From: CAZNQW01 sp964575225
GTDB lineage: Bacteria; Chloroflexota; Anaerolineae; JAAYZQ01
Length of the DNA stretch: 12,126 nt
NCBI GenBank assembly: GCA_964575225.1
Contig: CAZNQW010000112.1
Span: 1 to 12,126, forward strand
Direction of reading: 5' to 3'
Made by a program: the position numbers and the translations under genes. A model generated the notes under the pieces. The model was not told where the DNA came from. It did no database searches and saw nothing but the letters and a program-made list of their open reading frames with translations. How positions within the stretch are numbered: the stretch's first letter is position 1; every line of letters begins with the position of its first letter. Of the stretch, positions 6,623-12,086 are shown in pieces.

Positions 6623-7990
6623 TCAGAGTGTGGTATCCGGCTGCCCCTCTTCCTCACCCATCGCTTCCGGGGGAAGGACGTCCGAAACCGCCGATGCTGG
6701 CGCCAGCCGGCAGTCGCGCGTGCCAAATCGAGTGTGGATCACTGCGCCAAGGCCCACGCTGGTGAGGAGAATCATGAGGGGCCAACCACAGCAGACTGGC
6801 GCAATCAGCCAAAAGCTCGCCACGATCCCCACCGTGAGCAACATACCCAACAAGACGCTGCCGACCGGCTTGCCGTTCTGGATCTTGAGCGCCCCAAGCA
6901 CCTTTTGCCCAAGCAGATCCGCCAGACCGACCCAGCCCATGATCATCCCGCCCGCCAGCAACAGAGGCACCGGCAGCAGGAGCAGGACGGAAAACAGCAT
7001 CAACAACAACCCGACGGGGATCAGGATCACCGTGCCAATGAGAGCCGCTGCAAGCAGCACGACGACCATCATCAGCACGGCCGCCACGGCCTCCAGGGCC
7101 ATCGCCAGCAAAAAGGTGAGGAGCCCCAACCCGAAAATCTGCGCCGGCATCGCCTGAATGCAGGTGGACACCCGCCGGGTGGGCTTGGTCCAGAGGAAAG
7201 CGACCAGAATCGCTAACCCGATAAAGAGAAGGCCCAAGACCGCCGCCGAGAACATCCGTCCGATGAACCGACCCACCTTCTGCGAGAACGGCTCCTCAAA
7301 GGGCCGAACCTGGACAGGCGGCACGATCGGCGCCGGCGCCTCGGGTACAACAGGCGGCGTGACCTGGATCTCGGGCAAGATGGGGGGAGTCACCTGAATT
7401 TCGGGCACGGAGGGCGGCGTGACCTGGAACCCAGGCAGATCCCACCGATCTGGCAGAGCAGGCAGGTTGGGCATCTCGGGAAGGGACCATTGGGACACCT
7501 GTTCCCCCAGCACCTGCGCCCCCGCATCTCGTTCCAACTGACCGGAGACGCCCAGGTCGCCCTTTATCAGGGCGCCGTTGCGGAGACGGACCGTGCCCAG
7601 GATCGAGCTGAGATCGCCCTCCACCTGCCCCGCGATATCCAGTTCCTGCCCGCCGCCAAACACCGATCCCGTCACAAGGCCGCTTTCGGATAGGACGAGC
7701 CGGCCATCTATGACGACCAGGTCCCCGTACACATTTCCTGCCAGATCGACGTTGCCGTGGGTGACAAACACATCGCCATGAACCTGACCATCGGCGGGAA
7801 CCGTCAGGCTACCGTTAAAGACGCCCAGATCCCCCACGTAAACCTCGCCCGGCTGGAGCACCACATCCTCGTCGACAAAAATCTGTCCCTCATCCAAGGT
7901 CCAGCGAGGCGTCTCGTCTGCCCAGGCGATCGTGGCGGGCAACAGAAATACCAACGCCCACAGAACCAACCACCCCATTTTCTTTATCAT
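6623..7990 (-). CDS. Secreted/membrane polymer-forming (bactofilin-like) protein
   Basis: This 455-aa protein starts with a signal peptide (residues 1-24, ending AWA). Residues 40-165 form a bactofilin-like beta-helix repeat rich in G-D-V/L rungs (GDLGVFNG, HGDVFVTHGN, YGDLVVIDG, EGDLSSILG, KGDLGVSG). A Pro-rich linker at about 166-230 contains three QVTPP decapeptide repeats. About five hydrophobic segments follow, between residues 247 and 420, then an acidic tail. Classic bactofilins are cytosolic; here the beta-helix should face outside and be tethered to a membrane domain. The ATG at 7990 has AGGAGGT 6 nt upstream. It is the last gene after an ECF sigma/anti-sigma pair, so it probably belongs to that regulon or signals to it. 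Confidence 0.85.
   Translation of the reverse strand: MIKKMGWLVLWALVFLLPATIAWADETPRWTLDEGQIFVDEDVVLQPGEVYVGDLGVFNGSLTVPADGQVHGDVFVTHGNVDLAGNVYGDLVVIDGRLVLSESGLVTGSVFGGGQELDIAGQVEGDLSSILGTVRLRNGALIKGDLGVSGQLERDAGAQVLGEQVSQWSLPEMPNLPALPDRWDLPGFQVTPPSVPEIQVTPPILPEIQVTPPVVPEAPAPIVPPVQVRPFEEPFSQKVGRFIGRMFSAAVLGLLFIGLAILVAFLWTKPTRRVSTCIQAMPAQIFGLGLLTFLLAMALEAVAAVLMMVVVLLAAALIGTVILIPVGLLLMLFSVLLLLPVPLLLAGGMIMGWVGLADLLGQKVLGALKIQNGKPVGSVLLGMLLTVGIVASFWLIAPVCCGWPLMILLTSVGLGAVIHTRFGTRDCRLAPASAVSDVLPPEAMGEEEGQPDTTL
7341..7430. repeat. 30-bp tandem repeat, three copies
   Basis: Three in-frame 30-bp units (7341-7370, 7371-7400, 7401-7430), each beginning TCGGG as written, encode decapeptides of the form IQVTPPxxPE, residues 188-217 of the beta-helix protein. 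They form the extracytoplasmic linker between the beta-helix and the membrane domain, and copy number could vary between strains. Confidence 0.85.
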
Positions 7991-8043
7991 CGTTCTACCT
8001 CCTGACAATCTCGGCCCACCAGGATCTCTACTCCCACGCGCGG

Positions 8044-8631
8044 TCACAAACCACCGTTTTGATGAGACTTGGCCGATTGCCGGCTATAAACCCAGATCCA
8101 CATCCCCACCAGAGTGATGAGACCGATGCCGCTCAGCAGCAGCACGGGCCCGCCATAACTCAACAGGATGTCCTTCAAGAACAGACTGGCCCCTTTGCCC
8201 ACCAGGCCCATGCCCGAGGCCACCGTCGATATCACGCGCGTACTCTGCTGGATCTCGTCAAACGCCCCGCCCTTGCTCCAGAGCATTCCTCCCAGAACCA
8301 TCAACGCAAGGGCCGCCAGGGTCACTCCTGCCAGCGACAGCGAGCCGGTGAGCACGGCAATCCCGCCGAACAACCGGCGACGCTGCTGAGTTTGGGCCTC
8401 GAGGCGCCGCTCCACCCGGATGGCAAATCCCAGAGGTGGGCCCGCCATCGGAGATTGCTCAAACAGGGTCGATACCTCCTGCATCAGGGACCATTCCTCC
8501 TGGCACTGGGGGCAGGCGGCCAGGTGATGCTGCAATTGGCGCTCTTCCTTTTCCCCGAGGAGATGGTCAAGGGCCAGCGACATCAACTCGGTCATTCTAT
8601 CCTGTTGATTGCATTCCATCCGATCGTCCAT
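8044..8631 (-). CDS. Zinc-finger anti-sigma factor
   Basis: This 195-aa protein has an N-terminal anti-sigma zinc-binding domain: H36-x3-C40-x2-C43, the zf-HC2/ZAS pattern. Two hydrophobic segments follow, at about residues 87-118 and 158-183, with a roughly 40-residue segment between them that would face outside. It should hold the co-encoded ECF sigma factor at the membrane until an envelope signal releases it. The ATG at 8631 lies 13 bp after the sigma stop, with GAGGAG 6 nt upstream. The frame stays open to 8799 but that overlaps sigma and lacks a site. Most ZAS anti-sigmas have one membrane helix, so two is somewhat unusual. The beta-helix gene follows after 53 bp. Confidence 0.9.
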   Translation of the reverse strand: MDDRMECNQQDRMTELMSLALDHLLGEKEERQLQHHLAACPQCQEEWSLMQEVSTLFEQSPMAGPPLGFAIRVERRLEAQTQQRRRLFGGIAVLTGSLSLAGVTLAALALMVLGGMLWSKGGAFDEIQQSTRVISTVASGMGLVGKGASLFLKDILLSYGGPVLLLSGIGLITLVGMWIWVYSRQSAKSHQNGGL

Positions 8632-8644
8632 AGTCTTCTCCTCT

Positions 8645-9196
8645 TCAGGCTCGAGCAGATTGCAGGTCTTGGGCCAGCATGCGCCGGGCTCGATGCAAAC
8701 GCGACTTGATCGCGCTCTCGGTCGTGCCCATGGTCTCGGCGATCTCGCTATAGGAAAGACCGTACCAATAGCGGAGCACCACCGCCGCTCGATACACATC
8801 GGGCAGTCGATCCAGCATCTTGCGCACCAGATCCCGTGATTGCTTCTTGCTCACATCCTGGTCGGGCCGTGGGGCGTCGCTCGTCAGCCACTGAGGCGGC
8901 AGCGGGTCTTCGAGCGAAACCTGGGGCGCCCGCTGGTTCTTTCTTAGCCGATCGATACAATAGTGCGATGCAATGGACAGCAGCCAGTTGACGAATTTGC
9001 GCTCCGGCTGGTAGGTGGCCAGCTTGGTATAGGCGCGCAAAAAGGTCTCCTGAGCGGCGTCCTCCGCTTCGGCGGCATTGCCCAACATTCGATAGGCCAA
9101 GTTATAGACCGGGCGCTCATAGGCCTGAACCAGTTGGCCAAAGGCTTCGGTATCTCCCCGAAGAGCCTGTTGCAACCACTCACGCTCCTGCTCCAT
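8645..9196 (-). CDS. ECF RNA polymerase sigma factor
   Basis: This 183-aa protein is a group 4 (ECF) sigma factor. Region 2 spans about 21-88 (VYNLAYRMLGN, then AEDAAQETFLRAY and NWLLSIASHYCIDRLRK). Region 4 spans about 124-175 (LPDVYRAAVVLRYWYGLSYSEIA, then TESAIKSRLHRARRML), a helix-turn-helix for the -35 element. Region 3 is absent, as is typical. It directs RNA polymerase to envelope-stress-type promoters. The ATG at 9196 has GGAGG 7 nt upstream. It lies immediately before a zinc-finger anti-sigma gene, which should inhibit it. An ECF-like motif upstream suggests autoregulation. Confidence 0.95.
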   Translation of the reverse strand: MEQEREWLQQALRGDTEAFGQLVQAYERPVYNLAYRMLGNAAEAEDAAQETFLRAYTKLATYQPERKFVNWLLSIASHYCIDRLRKNQRAPQVSLEDPLPPQWLTSDAPRPDQDVSKKQSRDLVRKMLDRLPDVYRAAVVLRYWYGLSYSEIAETMGTTESAIKSRLHRARRMLAQDLQSARA

Positions 9197-9218
9197 CCTT
9201 AATCCTCCATGCGTTCTC

Positions 9219-9246
9219 TATACGGATTATACCGCCAAAGGTTGCC
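9219..9246 (-). promoter_or_regulatory. Putative autoregulated ECF promoter
   Basis: On the minus strand GGCAAC (complement of 9241-9246) is followed, after 16 bp, by CGTATA (complement of 9219-9224). This resembles the ECF consensus GGAAC-N15/17-CGTC. A TATAAT (complement of 9226-9231) lies inside the same stretch but has no good -35 at 16-18 bp, so a sigma-70 promoter here would be poor. ECF use is an inference. Confidence 0.5.
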
Positions 9247-9257
9247 AATTCGAAAGT

Positions 9258-9285
9258 TTGACATTTCGTTAGAATGAGGTATGCT
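9258..9285 (+). promoter_or_regulatory. Sigma-70-type promoter of the kinase gene
   Basis: A perfect TTGACA (9258-9263) is followed by 16 bp and TATGCT (9280-9285, 4/6 match). It stands back to back with the sigma-gene promoter, the two -35 boxes being 11 bp apart. A leader of about 35 nt would run to the ATG at 9326, which is preceded by GAGAGGGAA. Confidence 0.65.
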
Positions 9286-9325
9286 ATAGCGTACCCGCGA
9301 TTCTCACACAACAGAGAGGGAACAG

Positions 9326-10330
9326 ATGAAACAGCCCTATATCGTGATCGAAGGTGCCATTGGGGTGGGCAAGACGACCCTCTCCCGCATGCTCGGAGAC
9401 CATTTTCACACCCACGTGATGCTCGAGGTCTTTGAGGAAAACCCTTTCCTGGCGAAATTCTACGAGTCCCGCGCCCGCTATGCGTTCCAGACACAGATAT
9501 TCTTTCTGTTGAGCCGCTACCGCCAGCAGAGGCAGGTGCCACAGGTCCTGGCCCGCGGAGGACTCGTGTCCGATTATATGTTCGCCAAGGACTGGCTCTT
9601 TGCCCGGTTGAACCTCGCCGGCGATGAATGGGATGTCTATGAACAGCTCCACACCGCCCTGGCCCAACAAATCGTCGGCCCCGATCTGGTCGTCTATCTA
9701 CAAGCCGATACCGAGGTGCTGATGGGACGCATCGCCCAGCGCGACCGCCCTTACGAACGAGACATGGATTGGGACTATATCGATACTCTGAGGCAGGCCT
9801 ACGATCAATATTTTGGCGCCCCCAAAGACGTGCCGGTCTTGACCATCGACACCAATCCACTGAATATTGTCACCCACCCAGCAGACTTTCAACTCATCTG
9901 CGAACAGATTGAGACTTTTCTGAGGAAGGAACCCAAAGCCAAACGAGGACGCAAGGCCCCATCCCCTGCCGAGTCCTACCTGACGCAGGGCCGTCCCCTG
10001 GCCGACCTCCAGGAATTCCATGAAGCCCTCGACGCCAGCAAGGGATTCAACGACAACGTCTATTTCAACTATTTGTGTTTGAGCGAGGAAATCGGTGAAT
10101 TGGGCAGCGAACTGGCCACGATATGGAGGTTGGAAGACAAGCTCCAGGCCCAAGGGCAGGATGCCGAGCACGCCCATACCCAAGCACTCGCTACCCGTCA
10201 CCATGCCCTGGAAGCCGAATTGGCAGACTGCATGGCCTACTTGCTCAAACTGGCCAATTATACAGGCATCGAGTTAGAGAGCGCCTATCTGAACAAAATG
10301 AGGGAGAACGTCCGGAGAGTTTGGCATTAA
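9326..10330 (+). CDS. Deoxynucleoside kinase fused to MazG-like pyrophosphohydrolase
   Basis: This 334-aa protein joins two nucleotide enzymes. Residues 1-205 match deoxyadenosine/deoxyguanosine kinases: P-loop GAIGVGKT (10-17), EVFEENPFLAKFY (34-46), VSDYMFAKD (81-89) and the lid RDRPYERDMD (139-148). This domain would phosphorylate salvaged deoxynucleosides. After a basic linker (201-215), residues 240-334 carry a MazG-like pattern, EEIGELGSE (254-262) and ELADCMAYLLK (298-308), the E/D ligands for Mg2+ in all-alpha NTP pyrophosphatases. The helices are separated by an insert of about 35 residues. MazG enzymes cut (d)NTPs to (d)NMP plus PPi. The fusion could balance salvage and sanitation of dNTP pools (inference). 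It lies directly beside the putative origin. Confidence 0.88.
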   Translation: MKQPYIVIEGAIGVGKTTLSRMLGDHFHTHVMLEVFEENPFLAKFYESRARYAFQTQIFFLLSRYRQQRQVPQVLARGGLVSDYMFAKDWLFARLNLAGDEWDVYEQLHTALAQQIVGPDLVVYLQADTEVLMGRIAQRDRPYERDMDWDYIDTLRQAYDQYFGAPKDVPVLTIDTNPLNIVTHPADFQLICEQIETFLRKEPKAKRGRKAPSPAESYLTQGRPLADLQEFHEALDASKGFNDNVYFNYLCLSEEIGELGSELATIWRLEDKLQAQGQDAEHAHTQALATRHHALEAELADCMAYLLKLANYTGIELESAYLNKMRENVRRVWH

Positions 10331-10360
10331 GGGTATCGTGTCGAGTCTTCACGTCGATCT

Positions 10361-10417
10361 TTAAGATCTAGAAGTATTCATCCCTTTTTAGTTTTTATTA
10401 GTTAGTAGTAATAGTAG
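10361..10417. other. AT-rich unwinding element with DnaA-trios
   Basis: Bases 10361-10416 contain only 13 G/C in 56, against about 60% GC around. At 10403-10417 the plus strand reads TAG TAG TAA TAG TAG, which is 3'-GAT-GAT-AAT-GAT-GAT-5', the DnaA-trio motif known from the B. subtilis basal unwinding system. A GC-rich spacer and box-like sequences follow at 10422-10438. The polarity, with trios reading 3'-to-5' away from the boxes, is the functional one. Confidence 0.55.
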
Positions 10418-10421
10418 GGGC

Positions 10422-10438
10422 GGTGGATATGTGGATGG
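10422..10438 (-). promoter_or_regulatory. Two weak reverse DnaA boxes beside the trios
   Basis: GGTGGATAT (10422-10430) and TGTGGATGG (10430-10438) each match the reverse box TGTGGATAA at 7 of 9 positions and share one base. They sit 4-5 bp from the trio run. A third reverse site, TGTGGATGA at 10526-10534, matches 8 of 9. Individually weak, they gain weight from position. Confidence 0.4.
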
Positions 10439-10617
10439 CCATTCGCGAGAAGGGAAGCCGCCACGGGGTTTAGTATCCGGCCGGATGGCAGCCACTAGTA
10501 CTGGACGGGAGGGGGAGTTGGGTGGTGTGGATGAAGGGGGTAAAGAGGAAGGATAGCTTGGGACGATGTGTCGCCGTGCAGCGGAAGGAGGGGAAACGGG
10601 GTGTGAAAGAGGGGAAA

Positions 10618-10678
10618 TTATCCACAGTTGTCCACATTCGAGACCGGTTTTCCACAGGTTTATCCCCAGTTATCCACA
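10618..10678 (+). promoter_or_regulatory. Tandem cluster of five DnaA boxes
   Basis: Five plus-strand nonamers in 61 bp: TTATCCACA (10618), TTGTCCACA (10628), TTTTCCACA (10648), TTATCCCCA (10660) and TTATCCACA (10670). Two are perfect matches to the E. coli consensus and the other three differ by one base. Start-to-start steps are 10, 20, 12 and 10 bp, close to whole helical turns, so bound DnaA would sit on one face of the DNA. The cluster ends 25 bp before the start codon of the small membrane protein gene and could also regulate it. Confidence 0.85.
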
Positions 10679-10703
10679 GGTGCGGGTGAAAGGCGGCGAA
10701 TTG

Positions 10704-10943
10704 GTGAAAAAGGAACGCGGTCCGTTCAACCCCGACCGGCACCGGCGGCAGACTCAGATCCGGCTGGTGATCGGGGGCTTTTTGATCTTGCTCGTGGTGG
10801 GCGGGGGGTTGGTGTGGCTGCTGTATGGATTGGAGGCTGCCCTTGCGGCTGTGGCCTGCCTTTCGGCGGTGTCGACGGTTATGGGGGGGCTGTGGCTCCT
10901 CCTCACCCTCCTTGAACGTTGGATCAAAGAAGAGGACCCTTGA
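10704..10943 (+). CDS. Small two-helix membrane protein
   Basis: This 79-aa protein has a basic N-terminus (MKKERGPFNPDRHRRQTQIR) and two hydrophobic helices at about residues 20-41 and 44-70, ending in an acidic tail. I know no function for it. The start is uncertain: GTG at 10704 is preceded by AAAGGCGG at 7 nt, while GTG at 10686 has only a poor site. The open frame extends back to 10566 but that would translate through the DnaA box cluster and is rejected. It is convergent with the sortase gene, the two stops being 2 bp apart with no terminator between. Confidence 0.65.
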   Translation: MKKERGPFNPDRHRRQTQIRLVIGGFLILLVVGGGLVWLLYGLEAALAAVACLSAVSTVMGGLWLLLTLLERWIKEEDP

Positions 10944-10945
10944 GA

Positions 10946-11797
10946 TTATTCGGGCACGAATTGGGGAGGGAGCGCCGGGCTGGGTGGATGGGCGACCACG
11001 ATGACCCGATGGGAATTTCCAGGCCACTCGTAGGGCCAACAGGTGACCAGCGTCAACCGCTCGTCGCCTGTGGGCAAAATCCACTGCGCATTCAGTTTGC
11101 GAACATGGAGGGGCATCCCCGATTCTTTTAGGATGAACTTGGCGTTCACCGTATAAGGATAGACCGTGTCGCCCACATAGAGCAAGATTTCGTCCCCCAC
11201 GTGCAGGTCGACCACGTAACGAAAGACCTTCCCCTCGATGTTGTGGTGCCCCGAGATGACTACGTTCTCGCTATGGCCCGGCAGGGCCGAGTTCATGTGC
11301 CACCCGGCTGCGTCGGCAGGCACCACCCATTCTGAAACCATGGCGCCGTTGCGGTCCACCATCTCCCAAGACATGGGAACGACCACAGCATCCAGATCGA
11401 TCGCGGGCGCCACCACGCGGGTGGGCGGGGTGGTGGCCTGGGGGATGGGTGTCTGGGTAGGCAGGGGCGTGATGGTCGGCGGCGGAAGGGTCGGTGTGGG
11501 CGATGGGGGCGACGGTGTGTCCGTCCCACTGGGAAGCAGGCGGGTAGGCGTTGCGTCGGGTTTGGGCTCATCCGTCGGCGTCGGGCTGGGGGAGGGGCTG
11601 GACGTAGGACTGGGGCTGGGCGTGGCGGTGGGCAGGATTGGCGCGGTTTCAGCCAGGACGACGGCGCCCGCCTCGGTGATCTCGGGCGGTGGTGGGGCCG
11701 TCACATGCTGCCAAATGCCCAACGCCAGGCCCGTCAGCAGCATCAAACCGCCTACGATCAACAGTCCCTGCGATACCCCTGGCCCCAGCTTTTTCAT
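10946..11797 (-). CDS. Sortase (class D/E-like) with long Pro/Thr/Ser stalk
   Basis: This 283-aa protein has an N-terminal membrane helix (about 10-30), a low-complexity Pro/Thr/Ser stalk (about 54-126) and a sortase domain (127-283). The catalytic triad is visible: H184 in VVISGHHN, C253 in TLVTCWPY and R264 in SHRVIVVA. Sortases cleave a sorting signal in exported proteins and join them to a cell-surface amine, or to each other. No LPXTG-type substrate is in view, so its client is unknown; some Chloroflexota carry orphan sortases. The ATG at 11797 lies 7 nt after its -10 box, so the mRNA looks leaderless; the in-frame ATG at 11806 falls inside the -10 box. Confidence 0.92.
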   Translation of the reverse strand: MKKLGPGVSQGLLIVGGLMLLTGLALGIWQHVTAPPPPEITEAGAVVLAETAPILPTATPSPSPTSSPSPSPTPTDEPKPDATPTRLLPSGTDTPSPPSPTPTLPPPTITPLPTQTPIPQATTPPTRVVAPAIDLDAVVVPMSWEMVDRNGAMVSEWVVPADAAGWHMNSALPGHSENVVISGHHNIEGKVFRYVVDLHVGDEILLYVGDTVYPYTVNAKFILKESGMPLHVRKLNAQWILPTGDERLTLVTCWPYEWPGNSHRVIVVAHPPSPALPPQFVPE

Positions 11798-11804
11798 GTC
11801 CCGC

Positions 11805-11833
11805 ATCCTACCCCAAGCGAAATGCCTTGTCAA
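11805..11833 (-). promoter_or_regulatory. Sortase promoter, leaderless geometry
   Basis: On the minus strand, TTGACA (complement of 11828-11833) is followed by 17 bp and TAGGAT (complement of 11805-11810, 4/6 match). Seven bp separate the -10 box from the ATG at 11797, so transcription would begin at or next to the start codon. The -35 box overlaps that of the divergent promoter. Confidence 0.65.
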
Positions 11834-11856
11834 GTTGGTCGCGCCTGTGGTATAAT
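11827..11856 (+). promoter_or_regulatory. Promoter of the UPF0173 hydrolase gene
   Basis: TTGTCA (11827-11832, 5/6 match) is followed by 18 bp and a perfect TATAAT (11851-11856). The leader would be about 95 nt, to the ATG at 11961. The -35 hexamer shares five bases with the sortase -35 on the other strand, so the two promoters cannot easily be bound at once. Confidence 0.75.
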
Positions 11857-11880
11857 TCCTTTGCACACCCGAATATCAGC

Positions 11881-11903
11881 CAGATCTGAGGACGTCAAAT
11901 CTG
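11881..11903 (+). other. Hairpin in the leader of the UPF0173 gene
   Basis: CAGATCTGA (11881-11889) pairs with TCAAATCTG (11895-11903) over the loop GGACG, with one C-A mismatch. An alternative pairing, GCCAGA (11879-11884) with TCTGGC (11905-11910), excludes the first. No known riboswitch is recognised, and a regulatory role is only a possibility. Confidence 0.3.
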
Positions 11904-11960
11904 CTCTGGCGCAGTTCCTCTGTTCAATCTTGTGTCCGTATTTTACCAGGGAGGGTTCCT

Positions 11961-12086
11961 ATGTCTGTTGTGAAACTCACATATCATAGCCACGCTTGTT
12001 TTAGCATCTCGGTCGATGGGACCGAATTGCTGATCGATCCCTTTTTGAGTGGCAACGATCTGGCCGATATCAGCGCTCAAGAGGTG
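11961..12086 (+). CDS. UPF0173-type metal-dependent hydrolase, 3' truncated
   Basis: Only the first 42 codons are present. The N-terminus YHSHACFSI, then GTELLIDPFLSGND, matches the start of the UPF0173/YtkL branch of the metallo-beta-lactamase fold, cytoplasmic hydrolases of unsettled substrate. The later HxHxDH metal site lies beyond the end of the sequence. The ATG at 11961 has GGGAGGG 5 nt upstream. The true sequence stops at about 12086, where adapter begins; residues read after that point are artificial. It is divergent from the sortase gene, with overlapping promoters. Confidence 0.85.

Larger units (their letters stand above)
10331..10703. other. Candidate replication origin (oriC-like intergenic region)
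   Basis: This 373-bp non-coding stretch holds, in order: a 13-bp palindrome (10356-10368), an AT-rich block (10361-10416, 13 G/C in 56), DnaA-trio triplets (10403-10417), a GC-rich spacer (10417-10423), weak reverse DnaA boxes (10422-10438), a perfect 12-bp palindrome (10475-10486), a G-rich zone (10501-10618), and five plus-strand DnaA boxes (10618-10678). This is the toolkit of a bacterial oriC. All genes from 9196 leftward run away from it. No dnaA, dnaN or parAB gene is in view, so a secondary DnaA-binding locus remains possible. Confidence 0.6.

Noticed and set aside
10356..10400. GATCTTTAAGATC palindrome plus T-rich stretch as the kinase terminator
   Set aside because: The T-rich stretch begins about 17 bp after a weak AT stem, so it does not fit an intrinsic terminator; it is better seen as part of the AT-rich block.
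10566..10703. Longer start for the small membrane protein
   Set aside because: It would translate the DnaA box cluster into unrelated sequence, with no good start signal.
11238..11855. Plus-strand 205-codon Val/Gly-rich open frame
   Set aside because: It is the complement of the sortase Pro/Thr/Ser stalk, and its repetitive composition reflects that stalk.
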